Below, piece by piece: positions 36,860 through 46,776 of a stretch of DNA of 64,000 bases (the first letter of the stretch is position 1; each line of letters opens with the position of its first letter). Both the position numbers and the translations under genes were made by a program. The stretch spans positions 20,273,876 to 20,337,875 of the forward strand of contig NC_052352.1 of the NCBI RefSeq assembly GCF_009727055.1. The letters run 5' to 3'. The stretch is from Benincasa hispida (Eukaryota > Streptophyta > Magnoliopsida > Cucurbitales > Cucurbitaceae). The notes below the pieces were generated by a model. It did no database searches. It was given only the letters and a program-made list of their open reading frames with translations, and was not told where the DNA came from.

Positions 36860-37575
36860 CATGGGGGGGGGGGGGGGCCTTGCAAAGGCTTACAACCCCC
36901 TCATTCGATCACCCTAGGGGCAATCCTAGAAAGGTCTACCTTGTAGTGTCGTTCGTGCATCTTGATCGTCATGGGAGGGGCCCCGCAAAGGCTTATAATT
37001 CTCCCATTCGATCACCCTAGGGAGGATCCCGGAAAGGTCTACCTTGTAGCGCCGTTCGTGCATCCTGATCGTCATGGAGAGGCCCCGTAAAGACTTAAAA
37101 CTATCCTATTCGATCACCCTAGGGAGGATCCCGGAAAGGTCTGCCTTGTAGTGTTGTTTGTGCATCCTAATCGTCATAGGAGGGGCCCTCCAAAGGCTTA
37201 CAACTCTCCCATTCGATCACCCTAGGGAGGATCCTGGAAAAGTCTGCCTTGTAGCACCGTTCATGCATCCTGATCCTCATAGGAGGGGCCCCGCAAAGGC
37301 TTACAACTCTCCCATTCGATCACCCTAGGGAGGCTTCCGGAAAGGTCTGCCTTGTAGCGCTGTTCGTGCATCCTGATCGTCATGGGAGAGGCCCCAAAAA
37401 GGTTTACAACTCTCCCATTCGATCACCCTAAGGAGGACCCTGGAAAGGCTTATCTTGTCTCGCCTGCTCTTGCATCTTGGTCGTCATGGGAGGGGCCCCA
37501 CAAAGGCTTACAACTCTCCCATTCGATCACCCTAGGGACGATCTCGGAAAGGTCTACCTTATTATGTTACTCCTT
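36860..37575 (+). repeat. 103-bp tandem array, seven units
   Basis: The word gatcaccctaggg occurs at 36907, 37010, 37112, 37215, 37318, 37421 (as gatcaccctaagg) and 37525, a regular 102-104-bp period. Each unit also has caaaggcttacaactctccc, ggaaaggtctaccttgtag and gcatcctgatcgtcatgg. The first unit contains a 14-G run near 36866, which may be a sequencing or assembly weak point. Open frames at 37382-37689 are by-products. Confidence 0.92.
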
Positions 37576-37849
37576 AATCAAAATTTGAAGATAAGGCAAA
37601 TATGCCATCGAGTATTAAAGGTGAGGCGGATATGCCATCAAACTTTGAAGATGGGAAGAATATGGCATCAAGCTTTTGAGCGGAGTTAGATTGGCTGGAG
37701 TCGATCTCGCATATAAGGCAGAGCCGGACGAATTAGAGTTATCCACATATGAGGTGGAGCCGACGGATCAGAGTTGTCCTTGCATATGAGATAGAGCTAG
37801 GCAAACCAAACTTGATCTCGCATATGAGGTGGAACCACACCAACATTTT

Positions 37850-38740
37850 TGGAGAGGAAGCAAAGCTGCACCAACATTTTGGAGAAGGGGTGAAGTTGTA
37901 CCAACATTTTGGAGAATGAGCAAAGTTGCACCGTCATGAATTGCGAAGATGAAACGAAGCTGCAGACATAAATCGTGAAGATGAAGCGGAGCCATGACAA
38001 ACATGGGAGATGAAGTAAGCCACGCCAGACTTGGGAGATTAAGCGAGCCACGCTAGACTTGAGGGATGAAGCGAGCCACGCTAGACTTGGAAAATGGAGT
38101 GGGCCATGCCAGACTTTGGAGATGAAGCGAGCCACGTAGACTTTGGAGATAAAGCAAAACTGCACCAACATTTGGAGATGAAGCGAAGCTGCACCACGAC
38201 TTTGGAGATGGAGTGAAGCCACGTCATTAGTTTGAAGATGAAGTGAAACCGTGCCATCAGTTTAAAGATGAAACGAAGCCACGCCACGACTTTGAAGATA
38301 AAGCGAAATCGCGTTGTCAGTTTGGAGATGAAGTGAAGCCACACCATAACTTTGGAGATGAAGCAAAGTCGTGCCATCAATTTGGAGATGAAGCGAAGCC
38401 ACACCTTGACTTTGGAGATGAAGCAAACCATGCTAGACTTTGGAGATAAAGCGAAGTTGCGCCAACATTTTGGAGATGAAATGAAGTCGTACCACGACTT
38501 TGGAGATGAAGCGAAGCTGCGCCATCAATTTGGAGATGAGTGAAGTCACACCACGACTTTGAAGATGAAGCAAACCATGTTAGACTTTGGAGATGAAGTG
38601 AAGCCGCGTCATGATTTTGGAGATGAATTGAAGCTGTGCCATCAGTTTGGAGATGAAGCGAAGCCACACCACGACTTTGAAGATGAAGCGAACCACGCCA
38701 GACTTTGGAGATGAAGTGAAGCCGCGTCATGATTTTGTAG
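37850..38740 (+). repeat. ~30-bp tandem array (tttggagatgaag family), about 28 units
   Basis: The core tttggagatgaagcgaagcc repeats every 28-33 bases, with a variable tail such as acaccacgac or gcgccatcag. Unit starts are seen, for example, at 38351, 38381, 38411 and 38439. Since most units are a multiple of three, long open frames exist on both strands (up to 141 codons), but they show only the repeat. It is related to the array at 22390-23090. Confidence 0.9.
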
Positions 38741-38749
38741 ACGAAGACA

Positions 38750-39500
38750 TTGAAGATTGAGCCAAACCATGCACACCGACCATGAACTTAAAGTTGAAGT
38801 AGAGCCATACACACCGAACTTGAACTTGAAGATGGAGCGGAAACATGCACACCGATCTTGAACTTGAAGATGGAGCGGAGTCATGCACATTGACCTTGAA
38901 CTTGAAGATGGAGCAGCATCGACGGAGCCTCTAACTTAAAAATGGAGAAGCATCAATGAGACCTTCACGTTTGAGTTAGCATTGACAAATCCTCCGCATT
39001 TGAGTTTGACGAAGAANNNNNNNNNNNNNNNNNNNNNNNNNNNATTGACCTTGAACTTGAAGATGGAGCAGCATCGACGGAGCCTCTAACTTAAAAATGG
39101 AGAAGCATCAATGAGACCTTCACGTTTGAGTTTGACAAAACATCGGCAAATCCTTCGCATTTGAGTTTGACGAAGCATCGGTGAATCCTCTACACTTGAG
39201 CTTGAAGAATTGGCGAATCCTCCGCATTTGAGCTTGAAGCATCAGCGAATCCTCCGCACTTGAGTTTGATGAAGTATCGATGAATCTTCACATTGAGCTC
39301 GACTTCACGACTTTGAGCATGAAGATGACATTGCAAAGCCTCCAGACTTGAGCATGAAGATGAAGCATCGATGAAACCTTTGAACTTGAAGATGGAGGAG
39401 CATCGATGAAGCCTGTAAACTTGAAAATTGAAGAGCATCGATGAAGCCTTTGAAATTAAAGATGGAGGAGCATCCAAGTTTGATTTTGAAGAGGAAGCGA
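38750..39500 (+). repeat. Second imperfect repeat block (ttgaacttgaagatggag family)
   Basis: Longer, less regular units of about 40-60 bp carry ttgaacttgaagatggag and, further on, cgaatcctccgcatttgag and gaagcatcgatgaagcc. It grades out of the 30-bp array and runs to about 39500. It contains the N gap at 39017-39043. Confidence 0.75.
39017..39043. other. Assembly gap (27 N) with duplicated flanks
   Basis: Twenty-seven N. The 89 bases right after it (39044-39132) are identical by eye to 38889-38977, before it. Either the array is longer in the genome or the two contig ends overlap and were not merged. Confidence 0.9.
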
Positions 39501-39689
39501 AACGCATTCCAAGTGTGTGCCTTTTATTACTGTCTAGCTTCTTACGAGGGATGAACATCTTCAATCCGTTGTATTGCCCTCAATAGGGATGAATATCTTC
39601 AAAATGGAGTGTCATTCTTTAACGAGGATGATCAACATCAATCTTGTAGTATCATACTTTAGTGGTTGTGGTACCCTTTCTGATGGACT

Positions 39690-39965
39690 AAACTTGAATT
39701 TCTTTAAGTTGCCTTTGTACCCTTAAAGAAAGGGATCAAATCATGATGTAGTTCAAGCTTTTTTTTTTTTTTTACTGGACTGAACTTCAAGTTTCTTTTA
39801 AGCTGCCTACGTACCCTTCATAATGATAAGGATCAAGTCATAATGTAGTTCAAAAATATTTTTTTTATGCGCAACTGAACTTAAATTTCTTTAAGTTGCC
39901 TACGTACCCTTTATAATGACAGGGATCAAGTCATAACATAGCCGTACAAATAACTTTTTTTTGGG
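39690..39965 (-). repeat. Three ~95-bp direct repeats next to the gag linker
   Basis: Three units each contain ttaagttgcctacgtaccctt or a close variant and agggatcaagtcataa, at about 39705-39750, 39800-39850 and 39885-39940. On the minus strand they follow the gag-linker coding sequence. The same block occurs on the plus strand at 22040-22312. Confidence 0.8.
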
Positions 39966-40109
39966 CTGTTCGCATTTTAAGCTCATGCGGGCCAGGAGCA
40001 TCATGCAGTTTAGGCTGTTGCGATGAGAAGCTTCTTCATTTAAACTTCAGAAGCTCTTATTTCATCATAGTTTAGGCTCTTGTCAAGAGAAAAATTCCTC
40101 TTCATGCGT

Positions 40110-41990
40110 GAAGAGACACGACTGTGAATCTTTTTGTCGTTGTTTTCTTCATGGAATGACGTTGCCTTCAAGATTTTCATCTTTCCTTTATGTTGATCGC
40201 TTGTTGTCTTGAGACGATCAAAAGCCGATGCTGAAGGTCGATCCTTCTTTGATGTGGATATACTTAGCCTTTTGAAGGCCGAAGTTCGAGTAGAAGTAGT
40301 CGTTGGACATTGGTCTTATTCTCCTACAGTGGCCATACTCAATCTTTGAAAGCCTGAAGATCGAGCACTTAAAGGCTTAATACGATTGAAGATAGAAGTT
40401 TTTTCCTTCGTTTCTTCTGAGTCGTTGACTTCTTCGACAGTTATATGATTGTTGTCGACTTCCATTATGCCGACAGTGTGACATGCAATAACTTCTGATA
40501 CTTTCTCTGGATGATTATTGAGAAAGCTTATTGGGAGAAATTCTGCCAAAGTTGTCGGCCGTCGGAATTGAGGGAAATCCTTGTCTTCTTTCTTAGCAAG
40601 CTTAGGCTTCCATGTCTTCTTTTTGCCTTTCTTTTTATGAGTCTTGATCCTTTTTCTATAGTTTCGATAGGAACATGACTCTTTTTGGGTGGAGAAGCAC
40701 TTTGATAAACAAATTTGATCTTGACTGACTCAATTAAGGTATTAGTCTTTGGTAAGCAAGCAAACAACGACAGACATGGTATAAAAATCCATGCGTCCAC
40801 CCTTGACGCAAAAGCGCTTAGCAAACTCAAATGCACCAGTGTCAGAAAGGCGAGCAAGGAGACCTCTAACTATAATTGAGAATACGGTGGGCCTCCGCTT
40901 GGCTGTCTTCTTTTCGACGAGTCATAACTATCCACCATTCATTGTCATCTTCAACGAGTTCATCTTTCTTTTCGGAATTTGTTATTTGAATCTCTTGTTG
41001 GAACTGAACAACTATAGGCTCGAATGCTTCAAACTTGATTAGGCTTTGTCTTTTAGCATAGGACACAGATAGTGTTGGAGCACTTGAAGTCGCCGCTATT
41101 GTAGCGTGATTTTTCTGAGCGACTTCATCCAAATCTAGCTTAATCTTCTTTTCATGAGCCAACTTCAGAATTCATTCCTTCAGCACGAAGCACTTTTCAA
41201 TTGGGTGACTAATGACCCGATGATACTTGTAGTAGTTAGGATTATCTACTTTTCCTATTTGTTCCAGCCACTTGCATTCTAGTCGCTGAATAAGTTGCTT
41301 CACTAGCAGTTGCAACATATTTACCACATCAGAGTCTAGGAATGGATAAACCTTGTTCTGTCTTTCTTTAAGAGTTGGACGATTCCTCTCACCCTCATTG
41401 TGTCTTCTTTCAAATTTTGTTTGTTTTCCTTTGGAGGAAAATTTCAGCGAGGACACATGAACAACCATAGATTCTTTTGTAGCACTACTCACGATTTTTT
41501 CAGTGCCCTTGATTTCTTCTTTATCCTTTCTTTCTTCAGGGACTAGGAAATCTTTAGTTCCTCTTTTGGCGATGCTCAACTCCATATCATGAGCGTGTGT
41601 TACCAACTCCTCGAATGTACGAGGTTTTATAACTTGCATAATGTAGAGAAGTTCCCAGTGCATGCTTTGGGTGCATACCTCCACTATGGATAATTCAGTG
41701 AGTCTATCTTTACAATCCAAGCTCAGAGCTCTCCATCGATTGATGTAGACGATGACCGACTCTCCCTTTTGTTGTTTAGTGTTCGTCAGATCTATCATGC
41801 TAACGGGCACCTTGTGCTGTAGAAGCGGTTGAGGAACTCTCTTTTTAGCTATTCCTACCTGTCAATCACTTCTGGCTCCAAATCAGTGTACCAGTCAAAA
41901 GTGTTCCCTTTTAAGGTTCTAACAAACTACTTTACTAGCTAGTCTCCTTTGGTTCCTGCATTTTTGTAGGTTTCAATGAAAATTTCTTCC
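40110..41990 (-). pseudogene. Ty3/gypsy-type gag with C-terminal linker (broken)
   Basis: Reading leftward: KEEIFIETYKNAG near 41985, then WYTDLEPEVID and LNRFYS near 41880-41830, the core of a retrotransposon Gag. The longest intact part (41810-41172, 212 codons) continues with INRWRALSLDCKDRLTELS, PRTFEELVTHAHDMELS and the conserved NPNYYKYHRVISHPIEKCFVLKE. A stop separates 41162-40866 (VAQKNHA ... ). A basic linker and the FQRLSM segments follow in other frames to about 40110. No protease active site was found in this copy, unlike the copy at 20781. Several stops and frameshifts make it non-functional. The sequence before KEEIF is replaced by the inverted LTR. Confidence 0.85.
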
Positions 41991-41997
41991 TTAATTT

Positions 41998-43588
41998 AAT
42001 TTGCCACGCAATTTACTAAATTAATGACCAAATTCCAAATCATCAAATTTGGGACCAATTAGGAGTAGACATGTGTCTTGAATTGAAGTTGAAGACAAAG
42101 TCCAATGAAGCCATGTGGTTTCATCGTGACCATTGAATCAGATAAGCTTAATTTGGCCCAATTTGATATTATTATTTGGATTAAAATTCAAATATGCCCA
42201 AAAATAAGTTGAATTTGATCCGAATGTCAAATCAGACCCAAATCCAATTAACTGGTCCCAAATATCAGGCTCATTGACCAACCAAGCCCAAACCTATAGG
42301 CTAACTAGGCCCAAGCCCTGAAGCCCATCAGGGATCTCTATAAATAGAGAAGCTACCCTTATTTGCAAGGGTCAGCAATTCTATACTGTAGAGAGCTTAT
42401 AAGAAATTCTCTACAATCATAAGACTCTTTGACTCCTGAAGCTGATCACACCTAAAGACTGAAGTCCTTCGAAGATACAAACATTCTGAAGACTGAAGTC
42501 CTTTGAAGATGCAAGCATTCTGAAGATTGAAGTCCTTTGAAGATATAAGCATTCTAAAGACTGAAGTCCTTTGAAGATATAAGTAATTCTACATTCAGAG
42601 AGCCTAGAGAGAATTCATCAACAAACAGAAGACTCTCAAGACTCCTAAAGCTGCACTCCTAGAAGATAGAAGACTTTTGAAGACACAAACACTCTTCCAA
42701 GATTTCTACTCTAAGAACGTTATGTGCTTTTCTTTTTCAAGTCAAACACATCCACCCAACTGAGGGAGAATCAGAGAATCAAGTACTAAAGATCGAACCA
42801 CATCACATCAAATCAACATAAACATCAACACCAACTCAAGTTCAATCCCACGAAACAAGTTTCTCCATAAGCCTCGTACGAACATAATCCTCCACGAAGA
42901 TCATCAAGCCCAAAGGCCGATCATCCAATAAGATCAATAAGCCCAAAGGTTGATCGTCCAAAAAGATCATCAAGCCCAAAGGCCGATCATCCAAGAAGAT
43001 CATCAAGCCCAAAAGCCGATCATCCAATAAGATCAACAAGCCCAAAGGCTGATCGTCCAAGAAGATCATCAAGCCCAAAGGCCGATCATCCAAAAAGATC
43101 AACAAGTCCAAAGGTCAATCATCCAAGAAGATCAACAAGCCTAAAGGTCGATCGTCCAAGAAGATCATCAAGCCCAAAGGCCGATCATCCAAGAAGATCA
43201 ACAAGCCCAAAGACCGATCATCCAAGAAAATCAACAAGCTAAAAGGTCGATCATTCAGAAAGATCAACAAGCCTAAAGGTCGATCGTCCAAGAAGATCAT
43301 CAAGCCCAAAGGCCGATCATCCAAGAAGATCAACAAGCCCAAAGGCCGATCATCCAAGAAAATCAACGAGCTAAAAGGCCGATCATTCAGGAAGATCAAC
43401 CAACTTAAAGACTATAGTTTGTTTTAAGAGCATCACAATATTATGTATTAGAGATTGTACTAACTTTCCATAAAATTAATACAAATACAAAGTTCAAGTT
43501 CCACGAAATAATTTTCTATTGAAATTTCGTGCGAACAAATTGCAAACAAATTGGTCCCAACTTTATAATTTATTCGTCAAGATTTGAT
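41998..43588 (+). repeat. Inverted 5' LTR body plus short leader
   Basis: From about 42010 the sequence follows the LTR in plus orientation: TTTACTAAATTAATGACC, then the agcccatcagggatctctataaatagag promoter block (TATAAATA at 42339-42346), the 33-bp minisatellite (42888-43412) and the LTR end ...GTGCGAACA at 43537. A short stretch to 43588 looks like leader. The first ~35 bases of this LTR are missing from the left side and appear in the other orientation at 43586-43609. A single inversion of this segment within the minus-strand element explains the pattern. Confidence 0.68.
42888..43412 (+). repeat. 33-bp minisatellite in the LTR, about 16 units
   Basis: Units of 33 bases read aagatcatcaagcccaaagg then ccgatcatccaag, with few changes. 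The 3' LTR at 33965-34200 has only about seven units on the opposite strand. The minus strand is open across it and yields a repeating 11-residue peptide; this results from the 33-bp period and is not a protein gene. Confidence 0.9.
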
Positions 43589-44299
43589 TGGTCCAAAATT
43601 TCTCCTTCAATGGTTATTTATAATTTTGTTTATTATTAAATAAAGTTCTCTTATATTTTCAACTCCCAAGTCCCAATGCGAAATCAAAAGATTAAGGTTC
43701 CATCTAGTAATCATTTTTTCTTTTGTTTTTGCTTTTGAAAATTAAACCTATAGACACTACTCTCACATCCAAATTTTTTTCATTTGTTATCTACTTTTCA
43801 CACTACTACAAAATATACATTACTTGACCCTTGCAGTTTTTAATTACTTGACGTTTCTTTTTAAAAAAAAAAGTCAAGTAATGACCTTTTAGAAAAGAAA
43901 ATGTCAAGTAAAAGGGTTAAAAAAGCGGAGATTGACGGAATGTTTCAGATATTTTCATGCGATCCATTACTTGACACGTTTTTCGTGTCAAGTATAAGAA
44001 GCTTTTACTTGACATATTTTTCGTGTCAAGTAAAATATTAAAATAATATTTTTTTAATCTTTATTTTTTCCCCTCCCTCCCCCATTTTTATTTTCCTTTC
44101 AAATTTGGTTTCCCTCTTACCAAAATTATTATTTTAAAGTTAAATGCCCTAGACCAAAATTATTGTTTTCAAATTGGAAGAGGATGGGTTGCTTTTGGAG
44201 ATTGGGGGGAAAGGAATTTAATAGAATGAAATTGAAAAAGGAAAAAAAAAAAAAGGTAAATATGTTATTATATTATTTTTTTTTCCTTTTTTTTTCCTT

Positions 44300-44760
44300 T
44301 TTTATTCTTTTTTATTTCCCTCTCCCTCTCTCGGTTCACCCTCACGCTGTCGAGATCTCCCCCCAAATCTTCATCTTCTTCGTCCGCCGTCCGGCCCCTT
44401 CACGCCGCTTGTTGCCCTTTGCTGCTGCCGTCGATTGTCAAACCCACGCTGTTAGTTTTGTCGACGGTAGCTTCCATCACACAAAGGAACGCCCCCAGTT
44501 CCATCGCCGTCAGTTTCTTCGTCGTGTCCCTCCAGCACTCGCACCCGACGGTCGTCTGACACCTTCTTCACTGGTTAAATCAATGTCACAGGTAAGTCCG
44601 TCGAGCTGCCTTTAGTCAGTTCCACCACCCAGTTCGTTCACGTCAATCGTCGTTATTTGTCTCAGACCCGTCAAATCCAACATCTAGTCATCGTTCTGCT
44701 TGGTTTCGCTAGTCGTCGCCGTCGAAAACTCCACGACCGGCGGGGGATCTAGTGGGTAAA
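44300..44760 (+). other. GC-rich block inside the CACTA element
   Basis: Follows a T/C-rich tract and has many CCG and CGTCG words, with a 150-codon open frame (44163-44615) whose N-terminal half is low-complexity and whose C-terminal half has no recognised similarity. It may be the 5' untranslated part of the element's own gene or captured host sequence. An aggtaagt-like donor at 44590 would fit a first exon/intron border. Confidence 0.35.
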
Positions 44761-45587
44761 GAGATTCATGAATTTTTTTTTTTTGGTTTTCTTTGGTTAA
44801 TTTTTGTTACCCACTTGATTTTGGTTTGGATTTTAATTTATCCATTATGGTTGGATGCTAGATTTGGAGGTTTGAAGGTCTTGAGATACTGTCCAGCGGG
44901 TCGAAGGTTGTTTTAGTGTGTCATAAGTCATTTTCTAGCAGATTTGAAGTTGTTTCGAAGGATTTTAGTGAGTACGAAGGTTTTGAAACCCTTTTTGGTT
45001 GATTGTTATTGCTAGAAATTGGTTGTGTGAGCTTTAATTGTGATGCATAGGTTGGAGTCCATTGGTGAAGTAATAAAGCGGATTTGGATTTTAGCCTAAT
45101 TTTTGGGTAAGTCGTGTTGATAAGTTTGGAATGATTGGTCTATTGGATTTGGGCTTAAAAGTTAAAAGTGATTTTTGATTTGTGTTCTATGATCTTTGAA
45201 GTGTTGGAAAGTTGAGTTGCTGTCCAATAGGTTTGAGATCGATCTTTACCAGGTTTTGGTAAGTTTGGAGGTTAGTATTAATAGTTTTTTGTTACCCATT
45301 GAATTATTGGTCAAGTAATTGAGTTATTTTCAATTTTTAATATTCAATTCAAAGATTTCAAGAGATTGAAAGCAAAGTTAACGATGTTTGGACGTTTTGA
45401 TAAGTATTGAGGCCTTGAAACTCTTTTGGAATTGTTATATAGTTGCTGGAATTTGCGTTTTGTAACCATTATTATTGAACTTTTCGTAGGTTGGATTACT
45501 TTGTTGTAGTTTTGAAGTGGCATTCGAATGATGTTTATTTAATGCATCTGTATGATATGTGTATTAATTATTGGCTTTGTATTGTAG

Positions 45588-45918
45588 TGCCCTTTACAAG
45601 TGGGAACTGTCAAATGTGGGTATTACGTTATGAGATATATGCGAGAAATCGTGACTAAAGAGAAGAATATTATAACATATGTGGTATGTCTTTAAACTAC
45701 TTATATATATTGTAACATTATAGATAGTGTAAATAGTAAATAAATATGTATATCTCACTTTCTATGTTTTATAGATTGATACGAGGATCTCGTACTCACA
45801 ACTTGAATTCGATGAAGTACGCGTGGAATGGTCTGAATATTTAGGTCGCTATATCAAATGGATTTCCTATAATTGTGTATGTGGCTACGTGGGAATGCCT
45901 AAACTTTTTTTTGTGTAA
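45588..45918 (+). pseudogene. C-terminal end of a CACTA-borne Ulp1-like cysteine peptidase
   Basis: Exon-like stretch 45588-45683 follows ...attgtag and reads CPLQVGTVKCGYYVMRYMRE and on to YV, then a gtatgt donor. A second stretch, 45775-45918, after ...tttatag reads IDTRISYSQLEFDEVRVEWS and on to a stop. The CGYYVMRYM motif is the C-terminal signature of the C48 (Ulp1/SENP-like) peptidase often carried by plant CACTA elements; its Cys is the presumed nucleophile. Upstream peptidase parts with the catalytic His and Asp were not found, so it is a fragment. Orientation and in-frame splicing agree with its being part of the element's second gene. Confidence 0.8.
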
Positions 45919-46776
45919 ATGTTTTGTTAAGTCATTATAGGTTATATACTTCAAAGAAATGTGTGGTAGAGGATAGAATTTTAGTCTTGTGATTTTTGGA
46001 ATACATAGAACATATAGATTGGTCTTACAATTTTGGAATTATCATATATTAGGGTGGGTTGATAAAGTATATACTGTTATACGATTTGTCTTGTAAATTT
46101 TGAAATCGTTTATATAGACATGACTAATAGAAGAATGGGATTGTTTATTTTAGTATTCTCAATTGATGAAATATATGTGCAACTGTTTAGTTGATGAAAT
46201 TGTCTTATTGGAACAAATGTAATGCAGAAAATGAGAAATGAAAATTAAATTTGAAAGTTTCATTGGAAAAAAAAACATAGATGACATTGGAAATGTGTCA
46301 AGAATTAGATTACTTGACCATTATTTCGTGTCAAGATAAAAATATATTTGACAAATAAAAAATGTCAAGAGTAATCACAATAATAAGTGTCAAGAATTAA
46401 TACACTTGACATGTCATTAGTGTCAAGTGTATTATATTTCTTGACATGGAAATTATGTCAAGAATTATTTCTCTTGACGTTTTTATAGTATCAAGTTATG
46501 ACATTATACTTGACAGTAAAATAGACGACGCTTTTATTAGCATCAAGTATACCTTCTACTTGACATTGAAAAAACGTCAAGTAATCCAATTTCTGTAGTA
46601 GTGTCACCAATGGTATAAAAAACAAAGCTAAATTTTGAGAACTAAATAAAGTATTCTTGTTTTGAATTTGGCTAAGAATACAACCATTATATTTAAGAAA
46701 GATGCAAATCATTGTAAGAAAATGGATGAAATAGGTTTAATTTTTAAAAACAAAAACAAATAGTTACGAAACGGCC

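Larger units (their letters stand above)
33875..43612 (-). mobile_element. Gag-only LTR retrotransposon (Ty3/gypsy-type), TSD gttat, with inverted 5' LTR
   Basis: The outer flanks are gttat at 33870-33874 and gttat at 43613-43617. On the minus strand the expected order is 5' LTR, leader, gag (41990 down to 40110), non-coding interior, polypurine tract (34944-34932, aaaatgggcctt) and 3' LTR (34931-33875). At the 5' end only the first ~24 bases of the LTR (43609 leftward) are in the right direction; the rest of the LTR and a short leader stretch lie inverted at about 41998-43588. There is no reverse transcriptase, RNase H or integrase, so mobilisation would need a helper. The interior between gag and the 3' LTR is mostly tandem arrays. 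The outer right end has lost the terminal CA. Whole-element bounds are an inference from TSD plus LTR tips. Confidence 0.72.
43801..46603 (+). mobile_element. CACTA (En/Spm) DNA transposon remnant, TSD tca
   Basis: The left end is CACTACTACAAAA and the right end, inverted, is CACTACTACAGAA: 13-bp terminal inverted repeats with one mismatch. A 3-bp TSD, tca, lies at 43798-43800 and 46604-46606, as expected for CACTA. Both subterminal regions (43815-44035 and 46290-46585) are packed with ttacttgac / gtcaagtaa words in both directions, the type of site bound by TNPA-like proteins. At 2,803 bp it has no transposase, only a peptidase C-terminus (45588-45918), so it is non-autonomous. Confidence 0.95.
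43696..46776 (+). mobile_element. MITE split by the CACTA element
   Basis: The left part (43696-43800) runs ggttccatctagtaatcatt to ttgttatctacttttca. The right part (46604-46776) runs caccaatggtataaaaaac to gttacgaaacggcc. Joined across the CACTA element they form one ~275-bp inverted-repeat element matching the one at 33095-33370 in reverse. It gives an order of events: MITE first, CACTA later. Confidence 0.7.

Noticed and set aside
37797..38730. Long minus-strand open frames encoding a repeating FISKV/LHLQS peptide
   Set aside because: They exist because a ~30-bp repeat is close to a multiple of three; other frames and the plus strand are open too, and no domain is recognisable.
36860..39500. 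CRISPR-like repeat arrays
   Set aside because: The units are contiguous or degenerate without unique spacers, and the DNA is eukaryotic nuclear sequence.
42842..43399. Repeat protein with an 11-residue IFLDDRPLG-type unit
   Set aside because: It is a 33-bp minisatellite inside an LTR; the frame starts and stops at the array limits and the other LTR copy is not equivalently open.
44163..44615. 150-codon frame as a host gene
   Set aside because: It lies within the CACTA element, half is low-complexity and no similarity is recognised; kept only as a GC-rich block.
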